A DNA stretch of 64,000 nucleotides, from the NCBI RefSeq assembly GCF_009363115.1, contig NZ_CP045298.1, forward strand, positions 744,001 through 808,000, read 5' to 3'. Each line of letters starts with the position of its first letter. Position 1 is the first letter of the stretch. Positions 55,846 to 64,000 of this stretch are shown here, one piece after another. The position numbers and the translations under genes are program-made. Under the pieces are notes generated by a model. It did not search any database. It had not been told where the DNA came from and saw only the letters and a program-made list of their open reading frames with translations. This DNA comes from Paenibacillus brasilensis (GTDB taxonomy: Bacteria; Bacillota; Bacilli; Paenibacillales; Paenibacillaceae).

Positions 55846-56430
55846 CTATTTAATGAGCAGCCTCGTATTGGCGATGTATAATAAATCACCCGAGTAGATT
55901 CGGTAAGGCTCGCCGCTCTCCAGTTTGTTGGTTACACTTTCATTGGCAGGCCGCAAGCCTGTTCCGTTCCCGGAATCCACATCCTCCACAAACCAGTCGC
56001 TGTTCACCCGGTTGAGCACCGCATGCTCCACGCTGATCAGGGATGCGTAGTCTGTATCTGCCAGATCAATATCCGCCTCTGAGCGGGACGTTGTTTTGCC
56101 GATCAAGAGCGACGTTTCACCTTCGATATACCATTCTTTAATGGACTCGCCTTCTTCATCAATCAGCACCAGCTTGGCAATCCGATTACGCTCTGCCTTA
56201 GGCTTTGCCACGGGTACAACGGTCACCAGATTGCGCAGTATGTATACAAGCACGCCGATTCCAATACCTATCGCGACCACGGTTTTCAAACCGCTGTAGC
56301 CTGTACGATTAAACACATAAAAGGCGATCGCCAGCATCAGCCCGAACATGGCAACATCTATGATGAAAACCCATCTGTTCTGCGCCGTTTTCACTGCTTG
56401 CTTCCCCCGTTTCCATCCTGAAATCATCAC
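55846..56430 (-). CDS. Membrane FHA-domain protein
   Basis: A 194-residue protein with two N-terminal membrane helices (about 18-60) and a cytoplasmic FHA domain: [47 protein letters not shown]. Its ATG overlaps the dnaJ-like stop (ATGA). It could dock phosphorylated partners at the membrane, as Fha does in Gram-negative T6SS. Confidence 0.85.
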   Translation of the reverse strand: MMISGWKRGKQAVKTAQNRWVFIIDVAMFGLMLAIAFYVFNRTGYSGLKTVVAIGIGIGVLVYILRNLVTVVPVAKPKAERNRIAKLVLIDEEGESIKEWYIEGETSLLIGKTTSRSEADIDLADTDYASLISVEHAVLNRVNSDWFVEDVDSGNGTGLRPANESVTNKLESGEPYRIYSGDLLYIANTRLLIK

Positions 56431-56876
56431 TTTTTACGAATACCAAAAAACTGGTTAAACATCGCCGAAGTATCCGTCGGATCACCTGATTTTTTCGTGT
56501 TCTTCCCAGGTGAGCCCTCCTTCGTTTTCGGATGAAAACCGAAAAACTCCTCAAAATTACTTCCTATGTCAGCCGGATTAAATCCTTTGGCTGTCTTACG
56601 CGCACCTCCGGAAGCTGCAACTCCTCTTCCTCTCTCTTGCTGCTGTCCGCCAGCTCCCTCAGTTTTTCGGATGAGCTCGGCATCGTATGCCTGCCGCAAT
56701 GCTTCGTCACGCAAGGTATTATAAGCCTCGTGAATCAGCTTGAACTTGCGCGTTGCTTCCTCGCTTCCCTGGTTGGTATCGGGATGATACTTTTTCGCCA
56801 GTTTGCGGTAAGCCTGCTTAATCTCTGTCTCCGAAGCATCCCGGCCGACACCGAGCAGCTCATAGTAGTTGGTCAT
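56427..56876 (-). CDS. J-domain co-chaperone
   Basis: A 149-residue protein: a full J domain at the N-terminus ([24 protein letters not shown] motif in KYHPDTN) and a short Gly/Lys-rich tail ending in FNQFFGIRK, with no zinc finger or substrate domain. J proteins stimulate Hsp70 ATPases; the partner is probably the Hsp70-like protein of this operon. First gene after the internal terminator. Confidence 0.9.
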   Translation of the reverse strand: MTNYYELLGVGRDASETEIKQAYRKLAKKYHPDTNQGSEEATRKFKLIHEAYNTLRDEALRQAYDAELIRKTEGAGGQQQERGRGVAASGGARKTAKGFNPADIGSNFEEFFGFHPKTKEGSPGKNTKKSGDPTDTSAMFNQFFGIRKK

Positions 56877-56896
56877 GGTATGATGTTCCCCTCTCC

Positions 56897-56941
56897 GAAA
56901 AAAATAAATATTAAGAGACCCGCAGGCCTCTTAATATTTAT
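56897..56941 (-). terminator. Intrinsic terminator between tube and J-domain genes
   Basis: ATAAATATTAAGAG (56904-56917) pairs perfectly with CTCTTAATATTTAT (56928-56941) around a GC-rich loop and is followed on the minus strand by TTTTTTT. It separates the sheath-tube pair from the downstream regulators and baseplate genes. Confidence 0.85.
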
Positions 56942-57006
56942 CCACCCTGCACCTAAGCACAGGGTGAGTGTGTGTTCAAGCTGCGCCTGACATTAAGCCG
57001 TCAAGC

Positions 57007-57432
57007 TTAAACCGGATATCCGCCGTCGATTGTAGCCAGCTCGGTTTTGTCTTTCTTTTGTTTGATGTAGAGTGTAAATGCACCCACACCTTCTGTGTCG
57101 CCGAAGTGCTCGTTGTAGTCTACAACGAATGCATTCGGGAAGTAGATTTTACGCACAACTTGATCAGCTGCGATAACTTCCAGTGTTACTTTACGGTAGC
57201 TGTCTGCTTTTTCAGCAGGAACCAGAGACCACAAAGCCAGTTTCAGCGTGTCATCCGCGCTGTCACCGTCTACTGCTGTGATGATTTTACCAGAGATGCG
57301 CAGTGTAGAGCCTACATCCGTGGAGCGTGCATTGGAATCGTCCGGTGTATCGGTGTCATAAATAACCGTTTGGATGTTATCCAAGCCCAGCTCGATTGTT
57401 TCTTGTCCTTCTACTTTCAATTTGAATCCCAT
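57007..57432 (-). CDS. Hcp-like tail-tube protein
   Basis: A 141-residue, beta-rich protein of tube type: MGFKLKVEGQETIELGLDNIQ, a strand pair around LRISGKI, one helix region (ADDTLKLALWSLV), then YRKVTLEVIAADQVVRKIYFPNAFVVDYN and a final strand VGAFTLYIKQKK. Length and order suit the phage-tube/Hcp fold. ATG 57432 has AAGGAGG eight nt upstream; the longer frame is not used. It lies directly after the sheath gene and before a terminator, as expected for a highly expressed tube. Confidence 0.65.
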   Translation of the reverse strand: MGFKLKVEGQETIELGLDNIQTVIYDTDTPDDSNARSTDVGSTLRISGKIITAVDGDSADDTLKLALWSLVPAEKADSYRKVTLEVIAADQVVRKIYFPNAFVVDYNEHFGDTEGVGAFTLYIKQKKDKTELATIDGGYPV

Positions 57433-57551
57433 GTGTGTTGCCTCCTTAAAATTGGGTAATATGATGGCGGGAGAAGCAGAGCTTCTCCGCAATTTATGTG
57501 TAAAGGCGGTTCTGGATAGAAACGCCTCTAACATCTTTCGTAGTGCTCGGA

Positions 57552-59720
57552 TCATGATTTAACCGAGCTTGTTCCCTTAGTGATCATGACTTCCAGGTTC
57601 TTCACGTTACCGTTGAAGACCAGGTCGATATGGCACATATTGCTTTTCTCATCAATAATGAAGCTCATATCGTCTCCGTCCTGAATGATCGAGTTAACAG
57701 ATCCTCTGCTGCCCAGCCACTTGCTCTTCTGACTGCTCGGATTGTTACTGAAGAAACGGACGATATTTTCGTGCTTGAAGTCTCCTGTCTGGTAGCGCAA
57801 AATACGTTCAATGTACGTGCTGACCAGCGTCTTGTAGATGGAGTCAAAGCCGTCCTCGGACATCGCCATGCTTCTCGCCTTGTAAACGGTAATCCGGCGG
57901 ATATCCTTATCCTGAAGCTGAGCATTCTCGGACGAGAATACAAAACCAAAGTTTTTACGGTTAATGGCATCCTTGATCGTGTTAGTGAACCCGGTGATTT
58001 CCTTGGCCATCGTTGTCACGGTGCGCAGACTGTTGTCTCCGGCTTCAACGTCGAAGCGTACGCCAGGGTAGTTTTTGTTGACCGTTTTGAAGGTTTCGCG
58101 CAGGTACTCCGGACATTGATAAGCAGCGACCAGACCGGCGGCAACGTAGGCTGCGCCCACATAAACGCCCTCGATCCACAGCTTGAGAATATCCTCTTTT
58201 TCCTTGGAGAGCTGTACACCGCTTTCGGTCTGCAGCATTTTGCTGTCGATAATGACACCCGATTTGTCCTTTGGAATAATCGTGAAGTTCGGTACACAAG
58301 GAATGGCAAATTCGCTGTATTCTCTGCGAACGAGCGTAGAGCACTTGTCGATATATTTGTCAATCCCGGCTGTCGCCATGTTGTTGAAGGTCGTTTCTTC
58401 ACCAGATTCAAAATTAAAGAACATTTGAACTTTGTAATCCTTCACAACCTGCAGCAGCATCGAAAGAGACTCCATGGAATTTCCGCCCTGCTTGACCACC
58501 TTCTCGTTGCCCTTGAAGCGTTCACGTGTAACCTTAACCTTACCGGCTGCTTCCAGCTCGATAGATGGTACGATACCGAACCAGATCGTGTCGCTAAACT
58601 CATTTTTAGCATTCACCGTGTTCAGGTACGTTTCCAGACGCGGGATGTTGCTGCTTTTCACCAGCATGTCCAGCTTGTTGTTCGCCACCAGCATCGTCGG
58701 CAGCATTCCCTTGCTCTTGGTTGCATATTGATCAAAGAACATTTTCACACCAAGGATTTTTTCCACCAGCGGCTTGACAGCCTTCACGAAATCGTCCTTC
58801 GCATTTTTATAAAACTCCAGATACGTGTTGTAGTTTTGCACTTCAACTGCTGTATCCACCTTGGTCTGAACAGCTGGCAGCGGTACAAATGTACGAACCA
58901 CCAAATCCTTCACATAATCGGAAGGCGTATCTGTAATGGAGTTGTAATCTTCCTCGAATACCTGTGACAGATCGCCGGTGCTGTTTTCATCCAGCAGCAT
59001 CAGCTCGGTGCTTTCGCTCTTCGGCGCTTCGATGATTTTCAGTTCGCCGCTTTCTCCAATAGAGAGCATACCCACCTGGATCAGTTCACCGGAATTTTCC
59101 TCTTGAGCGCCACCGAGCAAAAGACGGGTTTTAATATCTTCAATTGCCAGTGGCAGCATAGCCATAACATTGTTGTAGTTCTGACTCGCTTCCTCGAACA
59201 TCCCATTCAGCTTGTCGCCCATGTCGAGTTTCTTCGGATCGCCATCATCCAGCTTGTCGTATTCACCGTACATATAGTGAATTTCTTTGCGGACTTGACG
59301 AATATCATCCATAACCTTTTTCGGAGAAATCATATCCAGCAGATTTTCAAACTTGAAATCCACATTGGTGATTCCTTGACTGCGTTTGGTATCAATGAGT
59401 GTAAACAACATTTTCAGAAAATCATTGCTTTGATTAATACGAATTTCAGAAATGCTATCCTCGTCGATCCCGTCTGGCTTTTTCAGGGTATAGACGACTT
59501 TTTGGTTAGCCGCATTAAAAAACGAATATACGGTCGGTGAAAACTTATCTAAAAATTCGTCAAAGCTGCGCACCAGAAGGTGCTCATTAATTTCCTTGAT
59601 CTTCTCGTCACTCAAGCTGTCAATCCCTTTCACATCACCTACAATTGTGATCAGGTCCAGCTTTTCCGGGTTAATTTCTTCAAAAAGCATTGTCCGGTTC
59701 GTTTGATAAATGATTTCCAT
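57552..59720 (-). CDS. Contractile-sheath-like protein (possible TssB-TssC fusion)
   Basis: A 722-residue protein. A TssB-like stretch lies at about 115-190 (VDFKFENLLDMISPKKVMDD and the helix after it). The C-terminal half resembles TssC: MATAGIDKYIDKCSTLVRREY, WIEGVYVGAAYVAAGLVAAYQCPEYLRE, YIERILRYQTGDF, and a final strand VKNLEVMITK. It would polymerise around the tube and contract. The start is uncertain: ATG 59720 is chosen, with ATG 59690 possible; neither has a strong ribosome site. First gene of the operon. Confidence 0.6.
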   Translation of the reverse strand: MEIIYQTNRTMLFEEINPEKLDLITIVGDVKGIDSLSDEKIKEINEHLLVRSFDEFLDKFSPTVYSFFNAANQKVVYTLKKPDGIDEDSISEIRINQSNDFLKMLFTLIDTKRSQGITNVDFKFENLLDMISPKKVMDDIRQVRKEIHYMYGEYDKLDDGDPKKLDMGDKLNGMFEEASQNYNNVMAMLPLAIEDIKTRLLLGGAQEENSGELIQVGMLSIGESGELKIIEAPKSESTELMLLDENSTGDLSQVFEEDYNSITDTPSDYVKDLVVRTFVPLPAVQTKVDTAVEVQNYNTYLEFYKNAKDDFVKAVKPLVEKILGVKMFFDQYATKSKGMLPTMLVANNKLDMLVKSSNIPRLETYLNTVNAKNEFSDTIWFGIVPSIELEAAGKVKVTRERFKGNEKVVKQGGNSMESLSMLLQVVKDYKVQMFFNFESGEETTFNNMATAGIDKYIDKCSTLVRREYSEFAIPCVPNFTIIPKDKSGVIIDSKMLQTESGVQLSKEKEDILKLWIEGVYVGAAYVAAGLVAAYQCPEYLRETFKTVNKNYPGVRFDVEAGDNSLRTVTTMAKEITGFTNTIKDAINRKNFGFVFSSENAQLQDKDIRRITVYKARSMAMSEDGFDSIYKTLVSTYIERILRYQTGDFKHENIVRFFSNNPSSQKSKWLGSRGSVNSIIQDGDDMSFIIDEKSNMCHIDLVFNGNVKNLEVMITKGTSSVKS

Positions 59721-60056
59721 CGCTGTCGGCAAACAAATAATGTGTGAGTATAGGTCTATGGCTCCATACGCGGACACAGGGTGTCCAATTCAGAGTAGAC
59801 GAATGCCCATGATTAGTTCATTTGCCTCCTCCCCCCTACATAACATTCAAATTGGCCAAAGGATTCGGCTTATACCGTATTCATGGTATAGGCATGTAAC
59901 CTCGAAAATCAGTCCGAAGCGTGATTTAACGTTTAACAGCAAAAAATTCCAAATGAGATTTAAACTTAAAATGAGAAGTCAGATAACACAGAATTTTAAA
60001 TTGTTGATTTCGCATTCCTAACTTCAATCCCATTTTTTGCCGCTGATACGAAAGCT

Positions 60057-60086
60057 ATCATACAAAGTACTCTTTAGTTTTGTCAA
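60057..60086 (-). promoter_or_regulatory. Strong sigma-A-type promoter for the sheath operon
   Basis: TTGACA (60081-60086) and TATGAT (60057-60062) on the minus strand are 18 nt apart. Transcription would start near 60050, giving a leader of about 330 nt before the sheath start. On the plus side, toward the VWA gene, no equally good promoter was found. Confidence 0.7.
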
Positions 60087-60358
60087 TTTCTGTAGTCTCA
60101 GATTGAAACAGGGTATTTTGACTCATTTTATGCGTGAATACGTAATTTTTATGATATGTTAGACCTGTTTTTACAGGGAAATATTCACAAATGGAACTGA
60201 ATTGCCGATAGAAATCCATTGGATATTTCTGATAAGCGTAAAAGTATCAAATTCATGGCTAATGTGAGGGTTAACAGCTATTTTGATTCTTTATCCCTTA
60301 TATCCCAAGGATTAGGAGAGTCGGCACACCCACATTGGCCTCGTCGACGGAGGGGCTT

Positions 60359-62449
60359 ATGTTCAGAATAAGGAAACTAGGGATTATCATTTTCATGACT
60401 TTTGTACTATTTTTTCAAATGAGCTTAAACGGGGTCATTTGCACTGTAAATCAGGCTAATGCAGCATCTTTGGGGACTGCTCCGATTGAGGGTTACGATG
60501 CTGTTTTTGTATTGGACACCAGCTATTCCATGAGGGACACCGATCCCGAAGGTATTGCCGCCGAAGTCATCAGTATGTTTATGGACTTGAGTGATGCAGA
60601 CCGTACACGCGTTGGCTTTGTCGCCTACAACCATCACGTAGTCGCTTCCAAGTCCCTGACCTCAATTGCCGTAGCAGCGCAAAAATCCCAAATTCAGCAG
60701 GAAATCAGAACGCTAAACCGTTCCGGTTATACGGATCTGGGACTTGGATTGCGTAAAGGCTCGGAGCTGCTGGCCGCAGGAGCATCCAAGGGACGTCAGC
60801 CTTTTATGATCCTGCTTTCCGATGGTGAGACTGATTTTGGTGCCTCCTCCGGTTCCCGAACGAAAGGGGATTCCAATAACGATGTGGCTTCGGTCATCAA
60901 ATCCGCACAGACCAAAGGATATCCGGTGTATACGATTGGTCTGAATCATGACGGTACAGTGAATCGGCAGGAGCTGGAGCGGATTGCTTCTCAAACGGGA
61001 GGAGCTTCTTTTATTACGAGCAGTGCCGAGGATCTGCCGGAAATTTTGAATCGTATTTTCGCCAGTCAAATTCGTTCCAAGCTCGTACCTGTTGCTGCCA
61101 TTACGACCACTGGCGAGATGCAGGAATTAACAGTCAACCTGCCGGACTCCAGTATGGAGGAAGCGAATTTAGTGCTTCTGTCCGAGCATCCTCTTCAGGA
61201 AACACAGCTGTATTCCAATTCCGAAAATGTTCGCAGGTATAAGTCGAGCCGATATGCGATTTTAAAAATTGAGCATCCACAGGCAGGTAAAGTAAAGCTG
61301 AAACTGCGGGGGATACGCGGAGATTTGGTCAAAATCAATTTGCTCGGCAGCTATAGACTGGAAGCCGAAGCTATTATGGGAGGAAAACAAGGAGCCGCAA
61401 CGAATGGCAACAAGCCAGTGCAGCTACCTAAAGGCCAGGCCACACCATTTCAGGCTCAGCTTCTGTTACCGGACGGTGAAAAGCTTACAGATGAAGCTGT
61501 ATATACGTCTCTTCAAGCGCATATTATAGTTACCCCTGTTCAGGGTGGCACAGCCAAAAGGGTGCCTATGACCTATAAAGACGGAGCACTTCATGCCGAA
61601 TATGCGTTCCCTCAAACCGGAGATTATACTTGGCAGCTCGCTCTGGACAGCCCACAATGGTATCGTAATGGAACTGTACATAAGGTCCACGCGGCCAATG
61701 CAGCACCGCAGGTATTAAAGGACCTGACGATTCGCGTCGTGAAAGAAGATGGAGATTCCCGTCGAAGTTTATCGGATTTCTTTGCTGATCCGAATCATGA
61801 CAAGCTAACCTACAAGCTGGTTACGGGAGCCTCTGGGGATGCGGCCCATGCCGAGATTAACGGTAGTGATCTGCTGCTATCCGAGCTTCACACAGGAGAC
61901 TCTGAGCTGAAGATTACCGCTACTGATCCTGAAGGAGCATCCAGCAGTGCTACGCTGACCGTTTCCGTACATTCCCGGTATACCGCCATTAAATGGACGG
62001 TAGCCATCAGTATCGTGGTAGCCGCTCTTCTGTATTGGTTTTTACGGCCTAAGCCACAATTTGCTGGAAGAATCGAAGGATATTTTCTCGCAACGGCCAG
62101 TGGTCTGGAGATTCCGGTCAAATCTTGGCCGCTCACCTCCTTTCCGGGTCGAAAGGTTAGCCTGCAAGAATTGTTCCGTACGCTGGACGTCCACGAACCG
62201 CTGCCAGAGGCGGAGCAAATCCTGTTTTCCGCAGGTAAAAAAGGCAGTCTGGTTGTCAAACATGATACACGCTGCGCCCTGCAGCACGGAAAAGTCAGAT
62301 TGACCCGCAACAAAAAAGCGTTCATGGAGTACGGTGACAAGCTGTATATTACGTTCGAGGACGGTGTAACTGAAATCGAACTGCGCTACAAAGCGATCAA
62401 GCCGAATACCTCGGTGTATACCGATCATATTCAAGCTCCGACAGGATAG
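60359..62449 (+). CDS. Exported VWA-domain membrane protein
   Basis: A 696-residue protein with a signal sequence (about 1-38). Its VWA domain has an intact MIDAS (DTSYS at about 57, later Thr in SGYTDLG and Asp in LSDGETDF). The middle part is beta-rich with Ig/cadherin-like repeats. A membrane helix (about 544-562) is followed by a C-terminal cytoplasmic domain. ATG 60359 has GGAGGGG upstream. It could sense or bind targets outside and signal inward to the kinase/phosphatase set. Confidence 0.85.
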   Translation: MFRIRKLGIIIFMTFVLFFQMSLNGVICTVNQANAASLGTAPIEGYDAVFVLDTSYSMRDTDPEGIAAEVISMFMDLSDADRTRVGFVAYNHHVVASKSLTSIAVAAQKSQIQQEIRTLNRSGYTDLGLGLRKGSELLAAGASKGRQPFMILLSDGETDFGASSGSRTKGDSNNDVASVIKSAQTKGYPVYTIGLNHDGTVNRQELERIASQTGGASFITSSAEDLPEILNRIFASQIRSKLVPVAAITTTGEMQELTVNLPDSSMEEANLVLLSEHPLQETQLYSNSENVRRYKSSRYAILKIEHPQAGKVKLKLRGIRGDLVKINLLGSYRLEAEAIMGGKQGAATNGNKPVQLPKGQATPFQAQLLLPDGEKLTDEAVYTSLQAHIIVTPVQGGTAKRVPMTYKDGALHAEYAFPQTGDYTWQLALDSPQWYRNGTVHKVHAANAAPQVLKDLTIRVVKEDGDSRRSLSDFFADPNHDKLTYKLVTGASGDAAHAEINGSDLLLSELHTGDSELKITATDPEGASSSATLTVSVHSRYTAIKWTVAISIVVAALLYWFLRPKPQFAGRIEGYFLATASGLEIPVKSWPLTSFPGRKVSLQELFRTLDVHEPLPEAEQILFSAGKKGSLVVKHDTRCALQHGKVRLTRNKKAFMEYGDKLYITFEDGVTEIELRYKAIKPNTSVYTDHIQAPTG

Positions 62450-62464
62450 CAGCGGTCGGAAAAC

Positions 62465-62527
62465 AAAAAAAGGAAGCATCGTCCCTTACGATTAACGAAT
62501 CGTAAGAGTGCGGTGCTTCCCTTTTTT
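62465..62527. terminator. Bidirectional terminator between VWA and kinase genes
   Basis: A long stem (AAAAAAAGGAAGCATCG... with CTTACGATT/AATCGTAAG at its tip) ends in TTTTTTT on the plus side and A-rich DNA on the other. It serves both convergent genes; the kinase frame ends inside it. Confidence 0.85.
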
Positions 62528-63403
62528 TATCCAATATTCCGCACGCAGTGCGGCTTTAAACCATCTGAGTGAGCGACAACGCTTGTTAGCCTGTACCTCC
62601 AGACCACGCCGAATCACATACGGCAGCAGGGAAATCCCTGCATTTTCGATCCGAATCCGGTCGGTCCGAGCTGCAAACAGCCTGCCCGGCACATCCGGTG
62701 GAGGTGAGCCTTTTCGGCAATAATACAGCGTGGCGGCCAAGCTATAGATATCCGATACAGGTCCCTGCTGCGAGCGGTTAGAATAAAACTCCAGCGGAGA
62801 GTAGCCTGCCGTGGTGAAGATCGGATGCTCCTTGCCTTCAAAATGCACAGCTGAACCGAAATCAAGCAGCTTGATGCTGCCATTTTCCCCAATCATAATA
62901 TTGCCAGGCTTAATATCCCGGTGAATAATGCCCTTATCGTGAATATACTCCATGGCATCAATTAAAGACAGCAACGCCTGGTACATAAAAGCAGGATCAG
63001 ACATGAGCGCAGACTCTTCTTTCATTACCCTATCCAGCGTCTTGCCTGCACAATATTCCATGACTAGATAGGCAGTTCCGTTTTCCTCAAAGTGATCTAT
63101 ATAACCGACAATCCCCGGATGACTTAACTCCTTGAGCATTTGTCCTTCACGCAAAAAATAATGCATAAACTCCATATATTTGGATTGCATAGACGCACCG
63201 CAGGTTACCGTTTTTCGATCCGATCCCCGCAGGGCCAGCGCACTCGGAAAAAACTCCTTCACAATCACCTTTTCCCGATTATCCAACAGCCTTGCCGTAT
63301 ACACGATGGCCAGCTCACTGCGGGACAAGGCGCTTCGAATTTGGTATGTATTTCGCAGCTTCGTATTGCGGGCAAGCAGATTCCCGCTTGTATCCACGAT
63401 CAT
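62492..63403 (-). CDS. Hanks-type Ser/Thr protein kinase
   Basis: A 303-residue soluble kinase: Lys in KVIVKEFFP, catalytic loop IIHRDIKPGNIM, metal motif LLDFGSA, and an activation-segment end TTAGYSPLEFY. No PASTA domains or membrane helix. AGGAGG precedes the ATG. It would phosphorylate Thr/Ser on cluster partners read by the FHA proteins and reset by the PP2C. Confidence 0.93.
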   Translation of the reverse strand: MIVDTSGNLLARNTKLRNTYQIRSALSRSELAIVYTARLLDNREKVIVKEFFPSALALRGSDRKTVTCGASMQSKYMEFMHYFLREGQMLKELSHPGIVGYIDHFEENGTAYLVMEYCAGKTLDRVMKEESALMSDPAFMYQALLSLIDAMEYIHDKGIIHRDIKPGNIMIGENGSIKLLDFGSAVHFEGKEHPIFTTAGYSPLEFYSNRSQQGPVSDIYSLAATLYYCRKGSPPPDVPGRLFAARTDRIRIENAGISLLPYVIRRGLEVQANKRCRSLRWFKAALRAEYWIKKGKHRTLTIR

Positions 63404-63500
63404 GACTCGTCCTCCTGTCAGGTTCTTAGCTTATGTCTTTTGTATATACCGGCTTATTACACGTCTTATTATTATACCGTAAAATAGATTGATAGAAAAA

Positions 63501-63546
63501 CAAAAGACCTGAATTCATTCCTCTGAGAAATGAATTCAGGTCTTTT
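63501..63546. terminator. Bidirectional terminator upstream of the kinase gene
   Basis: CAAAAGACCTGAATTCAT (63501-63518) pairs with ATGAATTCAGGTCTTTTG (63529-63546). It ends the OFA-type transporter gene. Confidence 0.85.
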
Positions 63547-63580
63547 GGCATTCATCTGGTCCTTTTTTCTCAAACCCCTA

Positions 63581-64000
63581 TTAACCCAGCTTTGTTCCGG
63601 GCTTCATGCCACGCAAGGTATGAGGATGTTTCTTGTGTTGGCTGCGCAAATTGCCTTGATCCGGTTTGCTTTGATCCGGAGTACGAATCGTCAGCGCAAT
63701 CAGGAATGATACGACACACAGCACCGCAATGGTGGTAAAGGTCGGGATAAAGCCGCCAAGCAAGGCTGCGATAAAAGATCCCGCCAGTGCACCGAGGCCA
63801 AAGCCCTGATACACAATACCATAGTTTTTACTTTGATTTTTCAGGCCGAAGAAATCAGCCACAATGGCTGGAAAAACGGTAATGTTGCCGCCGAAGCAGA
63901 AAGCAATTCCTGCAACACAAGCAAAGAACAAACCATAATTCAACGGTACCAGACTAAGCACTGTAACCGCGACCGCTGTTGCCAGCAACGCACCCGCTAC
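63581..64000 (-). CDS. OFA-type MFS transporter, C-terminal part
   Basis: The frame is open to the right edge, so the start is outside. The visible 139 residues hold three or four helices with GIAFCFGGNITVFPAIVADFFG and NYGIVYQGFGLGALAG, typical of the oxalate:formate antiporter family, then a basic tail with HKKHPHTLRGMKPG. Substrate unknown. Confidence 0.85.
   Translation of the reverse strand, partial: VAGALLATAVAVTVLSLVPLNYGLFFACVAGIAFCFGGNITVFPAIVADFFGLKNQSKNYGIVYQGFGLGALAGSFIAALLGGFIPTFTTIAVLCVVSFLIALTIRTPDQSKPDQGNLRSQHKKHPHTLRGMKPGTKLG

Noticed and set aside
57630..58967. Long plus-strand frame (445 codons) opposite the sheath gene
   Set aside because: It is antisense to a gene with better codon use and family-like motifs, has no ribosome site and shows no recognisable domain; a shadow frame.
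60118..60155. TTGACT and TATGAT on the plus strand as a promoter for the VWA gene
   Set aside because: Spacing is 26 nt, too long for a sigma-A promoter.

Overview
The window reads as chromosome of a Gram-positive, endospore-former-like bacterium, most probably Paenibacillus (P. polymyxa group). This rests on moderate GC, strong AAGGAGG ribosome sites, frequent TTG/GTG starts, secreted subtilases, a GH5-CBM3 endoglucanase, a CE7 esterase and GlsB/DUF4190/DUF2167 proteins. This is inference from gene content; no rRNA or tRNA gene was seen.

Region 1 (1-30.6 kb) is mostly ordinary chromosome. It holds the end of an ABC permease, an integrase remnant, two tandem S8 proteases with matching long mRNA leaders, an ArsR-SulP operon, and an RtcB RNA ligase with an AAA ATPase. 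Next come an MFS pump behind what looks like a uORF-controlled attenuator, a polar amino-acid ABC importer, a truncated MFS gene, a YkgJ-type protein that apparently starts at CTG, a CE7 esterase, an LLM oxidoreductase, an endoglucanase, an ECF sigma factor with clpP, and a DUF2167 protein.

Region 2 (30.9-40 kb) is accessory DNA: an IS630 element with perfect ends and a TA duplication, a row of small phage-like ORFs, an orphan deaminase-toxin tip with its own immunity gene, an IS110 transposase, a serine recombinase, a Cro-like repressor and a replication-type winged-helix protein. Beside the last lie phased 13-bp palindromes and an AT-rich repeat tract that look like a plasmid or ICE origin.

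Region 3 (39.3-63.4 kb) is the most striking part: a roughly 20-kb set of minus-strand genes that looks like a contractile injection machine in a Gram-positive genome. In transcription order it encodes a sheath-like protein (possibly a TssB-TssC fusion), an Hcp-like tube protein, then after an intrinsic terminator a J-domain protein, two FHA proteins, an active-looking PP2C phosphatase, a degenerate PP2C with membrane anchor, two possible baseplate proteins, an Hsp70-like ATPase, RDD membrane proteins, a possible TssK-like protein, a DcrB/DUF1795-like (Eag-type) chaperone, a VgrG spike, a PAAR-like DUF4280 tip, and a second VgrG fused to a deaminase toxin with its immunity protein. A VWA membrane protein and a Ser/Thr kinase lie at the upstream end. 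The kinase, phosphatases and FHA proteins recall the threonine-phosphorylation switch of proteobacterial T6SS. No ClpV-like ATPase is visible, so the Hsp70/J pair may do the remodelling. The window ends inside an OFA-type MFS transporter.
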